Below, piece by piece: positions 34,311 through 42,596 of a stretch of 46,458 nt of DNA (position 1 is its first letter; the number at the start of each line of letters is the position of its first letter). The notes under the pieces are model-generated. The model saw only the letters and a program-made list of their open reading frames with translations, did no database searches and had not been told where the DNA came from. The stretch is from an uncultured Lentisphaerota bacterium (GTDB lineage Bacteria; Verrucomicrobiota; Lentisphaeria; Victivallales; UBA1829). A program made the translations under genes and the position numbers. The stretch is taken from assembly GCA_900320095.1 (NCBI GenBank), contig ONQZ01000028.1, positions 1 to 46,458 on the forward strand, read 5' to 3'.

Positions 34311-34757
34311 ATGAAAATCTCGACCAAAGGACGCTATGGGCTTCGCATCCTGATGGACCTTGCGATCCACCAGTCGGACAAACCTCGTCTGATCCGCGAC
34401 ATCGCGAAATCGCAGCAGATTTCCGAAAAATACATCAGCCGCCTCGTGATCGCACTCCGGAAAGCGGGCATGGTCCGCTCCGTGCGCGGCGTCAACGGTG
34501 GATTCCACATTGCCATGAAGCCGGAAGAGATCACGCTCCTGGACGTGATTGAGGTCATGGAAGGGCCTCTGTCCATCGTTGACTGTGTGTCCGCCCCCAA
34601 ACGCTGCAAACTCAGCGGAAACTGCGCCCCGCGCGAAGTCTGGTGCAAACTCAACGACGACATCCGCAACCTGATGCGCGGCACCACGCTTGCCGATATC
34701 CTCGCGTCCTACGACAAACAGAACGCGAAGGACGGCAGCATGGACTACTGCATCTGA
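34311..34757 (+). CDS. Rrf2 family transcriptional regulator (IscR-like, with Fe-S cysteines)
   Basis: 148-aa winged-helix regulator. The start MKISTKGRYGLRILMDLA and ISEKYISRLVIALRKAGMVRS are typical of the Rrf2 DNA-binding domain, followed by RGVNGGF in the wing. Three cysteines in DCVSAPKRCKLSGNCAP (spacing x6 and x5) match the cluster-binding region of IscR and related regulators, so it probably senses Fe-S status, nitric oxide or redox state. It stands alone between terminators with no isc/suf genes nearby, so its regulon cannot be inferred. CGGAG lies 11 nt before the ATG. Confidence 0.92.
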   Translation: MKISTKGRYGLRILMDLAIHQSDKPRLIRDIAKSQQISEKYISRLVIALRKAGMVRSVRGVNGGFHIAMKPEEITLLDVIEVMEGPLSIVDCVSAPKRCKLSGNCAPREVWCKLNDDIRNLMRGTTLADILASYDKQNAKDGSMDYCI

Positions 34758-34797
34758 CGGCATGTCCGCCTGACCTCTGTTCCCCCTCAGATCAAGC

Positions 34798-34835
34798 AAA
34801 AAAGCTCCTGTCGACCATGTCGCGGAGGCTTTTCT
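34798..34835. terminator. bidirectional terminator
   Basis: AAAAGCTCC and GGAGGCTTTT pair with one bulge (34800-34808 with 34824-34833). T-rich on both strands. Serves the Rrf2 gene and the convergent envelope-protein gene. Confidence 0.7.
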
Positions 34836-34847
34836 TTTCCACCTCGA

Positions 34848-36458
34848 TCAATCCTCTTCGGGGCGGACCGAGACTCCAAACGGATTGACCGGTCTGCTTT
34901 CCTGGTTCGGAGATTCCTTTTTCTCTTCGCCCGCCTTGCCGTCGGAAGACTTCATATCGTTCCGGGAGGAATCCGTTGAAGTGGTGGTGGTCGTCGATGT
35001 CGAGGTCCTGACGACGACTCCATTCCTTTTTTCCGTGACGGTTTTTGTTTCGACGGTAGTATCGCCGTTCACTTCGGTCGTGATAACGGTCTCGATCGTG
35101 GTGTCGCCGTCGTTTTCGGTGATCGTCTGTGTCGTGACATTTCCCCTCGTTGAAGTGGAAACGGTTTTGACAAGGGTCGGATCGCGTTTCGGCTGCGCGG
35201 AAGTCCGGCCCTCCTGAGAGCCGGAGGAAGTCCCGGAAGAGCTTTTCGCCCCCGTGGACGCATCCACCGGGCCGCCCTTGGTTGCAGCGGGCGGGATATG
35301 GGACGGGATAGGCTTGCCTCTTGAATCGACGACCTTCCAAACAGGGCTGTTATTGTCGTAAGCGACGGCTGAGTCGGTCGAGAAAGAAGGCGGCAAAACA
35401 TCCGATGTCCGGAACAGCAGAAGCGGCTTGTCCGGATACAAGGCCTTTCCGTTTGTGTCCAGACGCTCTGCAAACAGAACATAATTGAAATTCCCTCCGA
35501 TATCTCCGACCAGGATCTCAATCGGAATCACTTCGCCTTGCCTCACGCTGACGACCGCCCCGCTTGCCAGGCCGGATCCGAACGTGCTGTTCGTATTCAT
35601 GTATTCGGGCGAACGGATTTCCAGCTTGTTTGCCTCATAGAACGACGTGGCACTGCCTCCTCCCTTGTTGATGGTAGGCATGACCCGCACAATGGGATTC
35701 TTGGACTGAGGCTGAGGTTTCTCTTCGGTGGCGGCGGTAAGCGTCGAACGCTTTTCGGTTCCCAAAGCCGCCCCGAGGGTCGCGGAAAGTCGGCCGTAAT
35801 CGAACACGATCTTCTGGTTGACGCGGACGACGAGGAAATCATCGCCGAACCCGACGAACCGGAACTGCCCCGAGAACGGGGCGACGACATACCCCGAATA
35901 AATGCAGACCCAGCAATTGGGCTTGACATCATCGGGACATCCAAAAGCCTGCGGTGCTGTTCTGGACGCGGTATCCCCAATATAGAAACAAGAAGTCCAA
36001 ACCCTGTTCGTCGGGGAATAATACGCATTCAGGGCGGAGTAATTCACACGCCCATTGATGTCAGTGGTTTTCTGCCATGTTCCATTGACAAATGATTGTA
36101 CGACTTTCAGGGTCGGATTGAGGTTCGCATCCACGTACTCGCCATCACTGGTCACCGCGGAAAAATCTTTGTTGGGCTGGCGGTTCCGCAGCTGCTTGAG
36201 ATCATAAAACACCCCCTGAAGCATATCCAATGCTTTCGCCTCGGTTTTCTGGACCGGCTTTTTGGACGCGGCAGAGGAGTCCTTTTGCTTCTTTCCCGGT
36301 TTATCCGCCGGCAGGGAGATCAGGAATTCGTCGTCCGCCTCGGCACACATCGCGTCCAACGAGGAAAGCAGGCAGATCAGGCACACCGCGACAGAGGGAA
36401 GGATCAGCTTGAACATGGATCGAACCGTCTTGATATTCACTTTGCTTCTTTTTGCCAT
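34848..36458 (-). CDS. secreted paralogue of the tandem envelope family, Thr-rich tail
   Basis: 536 aa from the ATG at 36458 (AAGGAG 13 nt upstream, wide spacing; a start at 36530 would lie inside the upstream gene). A basic N-terminus and hydrophobic run (LILPSVAVCLICLLSSL) form a signal peptide or anchor. The middle shares with its two neighbours MLQGVFYDLKQ, a PTxxxxVQSFVNGTWQK segment, WVCIYSGYVVAPFSGQFRFV and a IPIEILVGDIGG segment. This beta domain looks PA14-like (an inference). It lacks the TonB-like N-terminus of the neighbours and instead ends in about 110 Thr/Val-rich residues with beta-hairpin repeats (VTTQTITENDGDTTIETV). Function unknown. Confidence 0.75.
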   Translation of the reverse strand: MAKRSKVNIKTVRSMFKLILPSVAVCLICLLSSLDAMCAEADDEFLISLPADKPGKKQKDSSAASKKPVQKTEAKALDMLQGVFYDLKQLRNRQPNKDFSAVTSDGEYVDANLNPTLKVVQSFVNGTWQKTTDINGRVNYSALNAYYSPTNRVWTSCFYIGDTASRTAPQAFGCPDDVKPNCWVCIYSGYVVAPFSGQFRFVGFGDDFLVVRVNQKIVFDYGRLSATLGAALGTEKRSTLTAATEEKPQPQSKNPIVRVMPTINKGGGSATSFYEANKLEIRSPEYMNTNSTFGSGLASGAVVSVRQGEVIPIEILVGDIGGNFNYVLFAERLDTNGKALYPDKPLLLFRTSDVLPPSFSTDSAVAYDNNSPVWKVVDSRGKPIPSHIPPAATKGGPVDASTGAKSSSGTSSGSQEGRTSAQPKRDPTLVKTVSTSTRGNVTTQTITENDGDTTIETVITTEVNGDTTVETKTVTEKRNGVVVRTSTSTTTTTSTDSSRNDMKSSDGKAGEEKKESPNQESRPVNPFGVSVRPEED

Positions 36459-36507
36459 ATCGTCCCGAGCTCTCCTTCCATGTGTTAAACTGAGATTGTT
36501 CAAAACG

Positions 36508-37977
36508 TCATAATGACAGGTCGTCGTCATCCTCGTTCACGCGCGCCGTGCGCGGCGTCGTGCGGCTGCCGATCAGACTGCCGGAGCCGCCCGAGCCTCC
36601 GCCGGATGAGGAAGTCGAACGCACCACGCGGAAGATCGGTCCGTAGGGATTGAACTCGGGATAATCGCGTTGAGGCTGTTCCGGGAGGTCGAGCGTCGTA
36701 CGGAAGAGCGTCATGCGCCCGGAGGAATCGTTCATAAGCGGCTGGTTGTTGTCGTCAAGCCGTTCGATGTAGAGCGCCTGCGAATAATGTCCGCCGGGGA
36801 TTTCCGAGATCAGAACTTCGATCGGGTAGACCTCGCCTTCCCTGACCGAGATCGGCAGTCCTTTCGCGAGATCGAACGCCGCGCCGCCGCTCCGGGCGGG
36901 ATAGACTTCAAGGTTCTGTTTGGAGTAGAGCGAGCTTCTTCTGCGGATCTCGTTGGAACTGCCGCTCTTGAGCTGCCGGATGTTGTTGTCGTCGCGGGAC
37001 ATCGCCCAGAATTCGCCAGCCGAGAACGTCGCGCAACCGTAATCCAGCACGATCTCCTTGTTGAAGCGCACGAACATCACATCGTCCGCGGTGCCGACGA
37101 ACCGGAATTTGCCGGTGAACGGCGCGACCACGTTGCCGGAGTAGATGCAGACCCACGCGGCCGGCTTCACGTCTTTCTCGCACTGGTAGGCTTTCGGCGC
37201 TTCCCCGGCTCGAATTTCCTCAGTGAAAAAACAGGAGGTCCACAGGCGGGTCGGCGAGCAATAGAATTTGTCGAGCGCCGGATAATGCACCCGGCCCTCG
37301 CTGTCGTACTGTCTCTGCCAGGAACCGTTCACGAACGACTGCATGATCCTCAGGGTCGGAGCGACGCGCTGATGGACATATTCTCCTGTCCCGGGATCAT
37401 TCCTGAAGTCCTCGCTGGCCTGACGGTTCCGGGTCTGTTTCAGGTCGTAGAAGACGCCCTGAAGCATGCCCTTCAGGTTGCCGCGGCCGTCGCCCTCGCC
37501 GCCGTCGCCCATCTTGCCGCCGCCGCCCGGACGCCCGAACGGCAACACCCCCTGAAGTTTCAGCGCGGAATTGCTGTCGGGGATCGTCAGCGGCGTCGGA
37601 ATGTCGATGTCGGTCATCACCTGCACGTCCGTCACGCCCACTTCCTCCATCTGCTGCTGTTCGTTCGAATCGTAGCGGTCGAGGTTCGGACTCGACGTAT
37701 CCATCACGGTCATGTCGGACGGCATGGGCTCCTCCTCCGGCGGAGGCAGGACCGGTTCCATCTCCGTGATCTGGACCGGGTCGATATCGTCTTTGATCGC
37801 ATTCGGCGCGATAAAGACGAGCGTGCCGAGCAGCACAAGCAAGAAGATGTGGAACGCGAGCGAGAAGACCGGCCCCGTGATGTGCTGGCGGACAATACCC
37901 ATCCAGTTCGACGGCGCCATGGAAATGATTTCCGCGTCAAGCTCGCCTTTTTGAATCTCTGATTGTTCAGTCTGCAT
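36508..37977 (-). CDS. TonB-like membrane-anchored envelope protein (paralogue 2)
   Basis: 489 aa from the ATG at 37977 with GAGGT 8 nt upstream. A short cytoplasmic N-terminus, one membrane helix (VFSLAFHIFLLVLLGTLVFI, about 37-56) and an acidic/proline segment (EPVLPPPEEEPMPSD) give the topology of TonB or TolA. A Gly-rich linker (FGRPGGGGKMGDGG) follows, then the beta domain with WVCIYSGNVVAPFTGKFRFV and YPIEVLISEIPGG. The end is a Gly/Ser stretch and the tail RTARVNEDDDDLSL, shared with paralogue 3. There is no C-terminal TonB domain and no exbB/exbD in the window. Own promoter. Role unknown, possibly an envelope-spanning scaffold. Confidence 0.75.
   Translation of the reverse strand: MQTEQSEIQKGELDAEIISMAPSNWMGIVRQHITGPVFSLAFHIFLLVLLGTLVFIAPNAIKDDIDPVQITEMEPVLPPPEEEPMPSDMTVMDTSSPNLDRYDSNEQQQMEEVGVTDVQVMTDIDIPTPLTIPDSNSALKLQGVLPFGRPGGGGKMGDGGEGDGRGNLKGMLQGVFYDLKQTRNRQASEDFRNDPGTGEYVHQRVAPTLRIMQSFVNGSWQRQYDSEGRVHYPALDKFYCSPTRLWTSCFFTEEIRAGEAPKAYQCEKDVKPAAWVCIYSGNVVAPFTGKFRFVGTADDVMFVRFNKEIVLDYGCATFSAGEFWAMSRDDNNIRQLKSGSSNEIRRRSSLYSKQNLEVYPARSGGAAFDLAKGLPISVREGEVYPIEVLISEIPGGHYSQALYIERLDDNNQPLMNDSSGRMTLFRTTLDLPEQPQRDYPEFNPYGPIFRVVRSTSSSGGGSGGSGSLIGSRTTPRTARVNEDDDDLSL
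37454..37910 (-). repeat. 457-bp direct repeat, copy 1
   Basis: Aligns without gaps to 39090-39546 at a constant offset of 1636 bp, mostly with silent differences. Codes for the TonB-like N-terminus and Gly-rich linker. Confidence 0.85.
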
Positions 37978-38033
37978 CGGTTTTACCTCGGAAATACAAA
38001 TCGTGTTCGATGGGTACAATTATTCTAAATCAT

Positions 38034-38062
38034 AATTTATAACATATTCGCTCCGTTTTCAA
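38034..38062 (-). promoter_or_regulatory. promoter of paralogue 2
   Basis: On the minus strand TTGAAA (38057-38062), 17 bp, TAAATT (38034-38039), about 55 nt before the ATG at 37977. Confidence 0.65.
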
Positions 38063-38161
38063 GCTGTTTTCCGCTTTTTCGCCCGTTTTTCGGAAAAAAA
38101 AGTCTGCATCCCGGGAAAAGGATACAGTTAGCGCCAAAAAGCCGTTGAAACCGGATCTGAA

Positions 38162-39598
38162 TCAGAGAGACAGGTCGTCGTCATCCTCGTTGACACGGGC
38201 CGTGCGAGGCTGCGTACGGCTGCCGATGAGTCCGCCGGAGCCGCCGCTTCTACCCCCCGAGGTAGATGTCGTCGAACGCACCACGCGCCAGATCGGCCCG
38301 TATGGTTTGAAGGAAGGAGACGGAAGTTTGCCGTTGCGGGAGCCGTTCGGCTGTTCCGGCAGATCCAATGTCGTCCGGAACAGCGTATACGGTTCCGGAT
38401 TCGGTTCGATCAGACGGCCATTCGCATCAAGCTGTTCCACAAACAGCATCATATTGAAACTGCCGCCGGGGATTTCCGAAATGAGGATCTCGATGGGATA
38501 GACCTGGCCTTCCTGCACATCGATCACGGGGCCTTTTGCGATGCCGTGCCGGTCGAAACCGGGGTCATAGACGTCAAGCTTGTGTCCGGAATAAAGCTCA
38601 CTGTCCGAAATTGTCTGGCGGTTGCTGCCTGAATTGAGATATCCGACCCAATCGTCATACGCTTCAAAACGTCTTCCGAGGGAATACGAATACCATCCGT
38701 ATTCAAACACGATCTTTTTGTTGAACCGGACGATCAGAACGTCATCGCCGAACCCGACAAAACGGAACTTGCCGGAGAACGGCGCGACCACGTTGCCGGA
38801 GTAAATGCAGACCCACGCCGATGGTCTCACTTCTTTCTCGCACTGGAACGCCGCGGGGGCTTCTTCCGCGTTGATCTGAACAGGGATATAGAAGCAGGAA
38901 TTCCAGAGACGCGTGGACGAGCTGTAATACTGGTCCAGAGCGGGATAATGAACTCGGCCTTCATTGTCGTACTGTCTCTGCCAGGAGCCGTTCACGAATC
39001 TCCTCATGATCGGAAGAATATCATGATGCATATTCGAGGAAGCAACCTCCGTCGGTCTTCTGTCCTTGGTCTGCTTCAGGTCGTAAAACACGCCCTGAAG
39101 CATGCCTTTCAGGTTGCCGCGTCCGTCGCCCTCGCCGCCGTCCCCCATGCTTCCGCCTCCGCCGGGACGCCCGAACGGAAGCACGCCCTGAAGTTTCAGC
39201 GCGGAATTGCTGTCGGGAATAGTCAGCGGAGTCGGAATCTCGATATCGGTCATGATCTGCACATCAGTCACGCCGACCTCTTCCATCTGCTGCTGTTCGC
39301 TGGAATCGTACCGGTCGAGATTCGGGCTGGACGTATCCATCACGGTCATGTCGGACGGCATGGGCTCTTCCTCGGGCGGAGGCAGCACGGGTTCCATCTC
39401 CGTGATCTGGACCGGGTCGATATCGTCCTTGACCGCGTTCGGCGCGATAAAGACGAGCGTGCCAAGCAGGACAAGCAGGAAGATGTGGAACGCCAGTGAG
39501 AAGACCGGTCCGGTGATGTGCTGACGAACAATATCCATCCAGTTCGCCTGAGCGGCCGGAGCGTCAAGTTGTTCCTGCGGGATTTTCTGTTCAGTCAT
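38162..39598 (-). CDS. TonB-like membrane-anchored envelope protein (paralogue 3)
   Basis: 478 aa from the ATG at 39598 (GAGGT 9-10 nt upstream). Same plan as the gene at 36508: N-terminal helix, proline/acidic spacer, Gly-rich linker, beta domain and the NEDDDDLSL tail. DNA for the first 150 codons is aligned without gaps to the neighbour, pointing to recent duplication or gene conversion, while the beta domain has diverged (for example RPTEVASSNMHHD in place of a region around GTGEYVHQRV). It has its own promoter, framed by a 10-bp inverted repeat, so it may be regulated separately from the copies downstream. Confidence 0.75.
   Translation of the reverse strand: MTEQKIPQEQLDAPAAQANWMDIVRQHITGPVFSLAFHIFLLVLLGTLVFIAPNAVKDDIDPVQITEMEPVLPPPEEEPMPSDMTVMDTSSPNLDRYDSSEQQQMEEVGVTDVQIMTDIEIPTPLTIPDSNSALKLQGVLPFGRPGGGGSMGDGGEGDGRGNLKGMLQGVFYDLKQTKDRRPTEVASSNMHHDILPIMRRFVNGSWQRQYDNEGRVHYPALDQYYSSSTRLWNSCFYIPVQINAEEAPAAFQCEKEVRPSAWVCIYSGNVVAPFSGKFRFVGFGDDVLIVRFNKKIVFEYGWYSYSLGRRFEAYDDWVGYLNSGSNRQTISDSELYSGHKLDVYDPGFDRHGIAKGPVIDVQEGQVYPIEILISEIPGGSFNMMLFVEQLDANGRLIEPNPEPYTLFRTTLDLPEQPNGSRNGKLPSPSFKPYGPIWRVVRSTTSTSGGRSGGSGGLIGSRTQPRTARVNEDDDDLSL
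39090..39546 (-). repeat. 457-bp direct repeat, copy 2
   Basis: Partner of 37454-37910. Same coding segment in paralogue 3. Confidence 0.85.
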
Positions 39599-39628
39599 GG
39601 GGGAATAACCTCGAAAAAAACATTGTTT

Positions 39629-39680
39629 GATTCTTCCGATAATATACACGGTTCAGCGCAAAAAATCAACCGGAAGAATC
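39629..39680. promoter_or_regulatory. 10-bp inverted repeat framing the promoter of paralogue 3
   Basis: GATTCTTCCG (39629-39638) and CGGAAGAATC (39671-39680) are perfect complements whose centres are 42 bp apart, four helical turns, with -35 and -10 between them. Possible operator pair. Confidence 0.45.
39641..39669 (-). promoter_or_regulatory. promoter of paralogue 3
   Basis: On the minus strand TTGATT (39664-39669), 17 bp, TATATT (39641-39646). Confidence 0.75.
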
Positions 39681-39753
39681 ACGAAAAAGAGGCTCATTTC
39701 CGGAAAAAACGGTTTTCCGATAAACGGAAACGTTAAAACATGTGAAAAAAGAA

Positions 39754-39790
39754 AAGCCGTCTCCGCCCCGGACGAGGGGGGAAACGGCTT
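39754..39790 (-). terminator. terminator of asd
   Basis: AAGCCGT (39754-39760) pairs with ACGGCTT (39784-39790), with inner C/G-rich pairing. On the minus strand TTTCTTTTTT follows. Confidence 0.75.
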
Positions 39791-39833
39791 GAAACGGATT
39801 TCCGCGGAAAAGATTCCGGCGGATTCCGGATCA

Positions 39834-40850
39834 TTACTTTCCGTTGACGAGCACTTCGGCGATCTGAACGGCGTTCAGCGCGGCGCCTTTCAGCAGCTGG
39901 TCGCCGCTGATGAAGATGTCGAGGCCGCGCTTGTCGTCACGGGAGATGTCCTGACGGATGCGGCCGACGAGGACGTCGTACATGCCGGTGGCTTCCATCG
40001 GCATCGGATAAATCTTGTTTTCGGGATCGTCGCGGAGCTGGACGCCGGGGGCCTTGGCGAGGATTTCGCGGGCTTCCTCTGGCGTGATCTCATTCTCGAA
40101 TTCGAGGTTGATGGATTCGGAGTGGGCGCGCATCACGGGAACGCGGACGCTGGTGCAGGAGATCTTCACGTTCGGGAGGTGCATGATCTTGCGCGTCTCG
40201 TTCACCATCTTCATCTCTTCCTTGGTGTAGCCGTTCGGCTGGAAAACGTCGATGTGGGGGAAGAGGTTGAACGCGATCTGCTGCGCCATGACCTTGACCT
40301 CGGCGGGCTTGCCTTCGAGGATCGCGCGGGTCTGCTCCATGAGCTCGTTCATCGCCTTCTGGCCGCCGCCGGACGCCGCCTGATAGGTGGAGACGACCAT
40401 GCGGCGGAGTCCCTTCGCCTGATGAAGCGGCCAGACCGGAGCGCACATGATGGCGGTGGTGCAGTTCGGGTTCGCGATCACGCCCTTGTGCAGGAAGACA
40501 TCGGCGGCGTTGACTTCCGGCACGACCAGCGGCACGTCGTCCTCCATGCGGAACGCACTGGAGTTGTCGATCATGACGGCGCCCGCGGCGGTGACGGCTG
40601 CGCGGAACTGTTTGGAGATGGACGCGCCGGCGCTGAACAGCGCGATGTCGACGCCCTTGAACGAATCTTCGGTCATCTCTTCGACCGCGACGGTCTCGCC
40701 GTGGAATTTGAACGTCTTGCCGACGGAACGCGCGGATGCGAGGAGTTTCAGGTTCTTGACAGGGAAATTGCGCTTCTCAAGCGTGAGGAGCATTTCGACG
40801 CCGACCGCGCCCGTGGCGCCGGCGATCGCGACATTGACAGGATTTGCCAT
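39834..40850 (-). CDS. asd: aspartate-semialdehyde dehydrogenase
   Basis: 338 aa. Reduces aspartyl phosphate to aspartate semialdehyde with NADPH, feeding lysine/diaminopimelate, threonine and methionine synthesis. NADP-binding GATGAVG (11-17), the catalytic C130 in NPNCTT, and the QAASGGGQKAMNEL segment are intact. The family subtype is the shorter, Gram-positive/archaea-like bacterial form rather than the E. coli form (length and motif spacing). Monocistronic with a strong promoter and terminator. GGAG lies 12 nt before the ATG. Confidence 0.95.
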   Translation of the reverse strand: MANPVNVAIAGATGAVGVEMLLTLEKRNFPVKNLKLLASARSVGKTFKFHGETVAVEEMTEDSFKGVDIALFSAGASISKQFRAAVTAAGAVMIDNSSAFRMEDDVPLVVPEVNAADVFLHKGVIANPNCTTAIMCAPVWPLHQAKGLRRMVVSTYQAASGGGQKAMNELMEQTRAILEGKPAEVKVMAQQIAFNLFPHIDVFQPNGYTKEEMKMVNETRKIMHLPNVKISCTSVRVPVMRAHSESINLEFENEITPEEAREILAKAPGVQLRDDPENKIYPMPMEATGMYDVLVGRIRQDISRDDKRGLDIFISGDQLLKGAALNAVQIAEVLVNGK

Positions 40851-40921
40851 GATTCGGTTTTCTCCAAAATATCGTTAAAGTTGAGTTCGGAAACAAGTTC
40901 GGGTAATGACTATATCCAAAT

Positions 40922-40950
40922 ACTATACAGCCGTTTTCAGGCTTTTTCAA
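40922..40950 (-). promoter_or_regulatory. promoter of asd
   Basis: On the minus strand TTGAAA (40945-40950), 17 bp, TATAGT (40922-40927). Confidence 0.8.
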
Positions 40951-40977
40951 GCTCGTTTTGTGTTTTTCGGCAAAAAA

Positions 40978-41003
40978 AGACGGACCCCGCGCGGAGCCCG
41001 TCT
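40978..41003 (-). terminator. terminator of the XRE/H1-like gene
   Basis: AGACGG (40978-40983) pairs with CCGTCT (40998-41003), inner CCGC/GCGG pairing, followed on the minus strand by TTTTTTT. Confidence 0.9.
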
Positions 41004-41029
41004 GAAAAACTATCCGTTTCGAAAAAGGG

Positions 41030-41629
41030 TCAGGCTTTCTTTTCAGCCGGAGCGGCGGCCTTTTCCGCCTTGACAGCCTTGACGGCTTTGGCCTTGCGGC
41101 CGCGTTTCGCCGGAGCGGCCTTCTTTTCAGCCTTCTTCACTTCCTTCTTCGCGGCTTTTGCCTTCTTCGGGGCGGCCTTCTTCGGAGCGGGGAGTTCCGT
41201 GGGGGCTTTTTCCGCGACGAGAGCGAGAACTTTGCGTTTGCCGAGCTTCGCGAGCGCGCTGAACGCCTCGATCTGGTTGGCGCGCGGACGGTTCTTTCCG
41301 ATTTCCCAGTGGCTCACGGTGAACGGAGTCACGCCGAGGAGAACGGCGAGCGCCTTCTGGGAGAGAGAGTATTTCTTGCGGAACTTCACGAGGGATTTCG
41401 GGGAGAAACGCGCCTTGCGGCCCTCGGCGGCGGGCACGGCGGCCTGCACGGATTCAGAGGCGGGCTTGGCGGCAGCGGGCGCGGCGGCCTTCTTTTCCAG
41501 CTCGTTGACGCGCTTCGTCAGGGCGCTGATCGTCTTCTTCTGTTCGTTGATTTTCGCTTCAAATGCTTTGAGTTCCTTGCGGGCCAGACGGCGCACTTCG
41601 TCCTGGAAGGTCTGTTTGAAGTCGGGCAT
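41030..41629 (-). CDS. XRE-type helix-turn-helix protein with histone H1-like Lys/Ala tail
   Basis: 199 aa in three parts. Residues 1-47 are a charged helix predicted to form a coiled coil (KELKAFEAKINEQKKTIS). Residues about 75-130 are a Cro/XRE helix-turn-helix (RKKYSLSQKALAVLLGV, TVSHWEIGKNRPR). Residues about 143-199 are a Lys/Ala/Pro-rich tail (PKKAKAAKKEVKK) like that of histone H1 and bacterial Hc1/AlgP proteins. The combination suggests an oligomeric, abundant DNA-binding protein rather than a classical operator-specific regulator. It has its own promoter, AAGGAAA 7 nt before the ATG, and a strong terminator, in line with high expression. Confidence 0.85.
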   Translation of the reverse strand: MPDFKQTFQDEVRRLARKELKAFEAKINEQKKTISALTKRVNELEKKAAAPAAAKPASESVQAAVPAAEGRKARFSPKSLVKFRKKYSLSQKALAVLLGVTPFTVSHWEIGKNRPRANQIEAFSALAKLGKRKVLALVAEKAPTELPAPKKAAPKKAKAAKKEVKKAEKKAAPAKRGRKAKAVKAVKAEKAAAPAEKKA

Positions 41630-41702
41630 GGTGTTTTCCTTTCAGATGAGGATGTTGTATGTTTGTGATTGCAAAGATTATTTTGACGTTTTTATGTTGT
41701 AT

Positions 41703-41730
41703 AATATACCGCCTCTTTTTAGAAAAACAA
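41703..41730 (-). promoter_or_regulatory. promoter of the XRE/H1-like gene
   Basis: On the minus strand TTGTTT (41725-41730), 16 bp, TATATT (41703-41708); TATTAT overlaps at 18 bp. Confidence 0.6.
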
Positions 41731-41879
41731 GTGTCATAACAGAAAAAACGCGTTTTTTTGTTGCTTTTTGCACAGCGCAATTAATCCGGCGCTAACTCAG
41801 AGGAACGGCACAGGGGAAACAGAGGAAGAAATCAACAGGATAGAAAAACCGGACAGACAGAGAAACTGACAAGAAAAAA

Positions 41880-41905
41880 GCCGCATGGATCGCAGTCCAT
41901 ACGGC
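41880..41905 (-). terminator. terminator of the DUF308 gene pair
   Basis: GCCG-c-ATGGA (41880-41889) pairs with TCCAT-a-CGGC (41896-41905). On the minus strand CTTTTTTCTTG follows. Confidence 0.85.
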
Positions 41906-41927
41906 CGACAAGGAAACAGAAAATGAT

Positions 41928-42521
41928 TCAGCGTTTGCTGCTGTTTTTTCCGTCCGGGATCACCCATTTTCCGGCGTCCAGTCCGAGCGCGAGCAGAAGC
42001 ATCTGCGCCCCGAAAAGAAGCATCAGCAGCGCCGCGGTCCAGGAGATGGCGGCGACGCCGATGAACGGTGCGACGACCAGCAGGACGCCGATCAGCGCCG
42101 CGACGAGTCCGGGCATCGGCATGACCAGCTGTCCGAAACGTTTCTGCGCGGAAAGGATGCTCCACACGCCGGCGAAGATCAGCCACACGCCGCAGACGAT
42201 CATGAAGAACATGTCGAAATACAGCGGATAGATCAGCATCCCGGCTCCGGCGATGCCGAGCAGGATGAAAAGCACGAGAAGCGCCGCCGAAATGCGCCCT
42301 TTGTTCCATGCCATCAGGAACGCCGCGACCGCGAACAGCAGGACCACGCCGCCCAGGATCATCGTGACCGTGGTCAGTACAAGAACGGGATTCATCACGC
42401 CGAGGATGCCGATGATGAAGAAAACCAGGCCGCGCAGCAGCAGAACGGGGCGCGTCGCATTGAATGAAAACAATTTCTGCGGTATCGAATAGAGTCTTTC
42501 CCAGGTCCGGTCTTTTTTCAT
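41928..42521 (-). CDS. DUF308 (HdeD family) membrane protein, second copy
   Basis: 197 aa with six hydrophobic helices and two related halves, the layout of DUF308/HdeD. After a cytoplasmic N-terminus the first helix starts with RPVLLLRGLVFFIIGILG; the corresponding segment of the neighbour reads RSALLIRGLVFFILGLIG, so the two genes are paralogues. HdeD of E. coli is linked to acid resistance, but the biochemical role is unknown. GGAG lies 9 nt before the ATG. It follows its paralogue after 75 nt, probably in the same transcript. Confidence 0.85.
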   Translation of the reverse strand: MKKDRTWERLYSIPQKLFSFNATRPVLLLRGLVFFIIGILGVMNPVLVLTTVTMILGGVVLLFAVAAFLMAWNKGRISAALLVLFILLGIAGAGMLIYPLYFDMFFMIVCGVWLIFAGVWSILSAQKRFGQLVMPMPGLVAALIGVLLVVAPFIGVAAISWTAALLMLLFGAQMLLLALGLDAGKWVIPDGKNSSKR

Positions 42522-42551
42522 AATGTCAACTCCGTTTTATCTCATTTTGCC

Positions 42552-42586
42552 CGCGGTCCCCGGCATCCCTGAAACCGGAGGTCCGC
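42552..42586 (-). other. GC-rich hairpin between the two DUF308 genes
   Basis: GCGGTCCCCGG and CCGGAGGTCCGC pair with a bulge and one mismatch around an 11-nt loop. No T-run on the minus strand, so more likely an mRNA-stabilising or partial processing element. Confidence 0.4.
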
Positions 42587-42596
42587 TTGCGACAGT

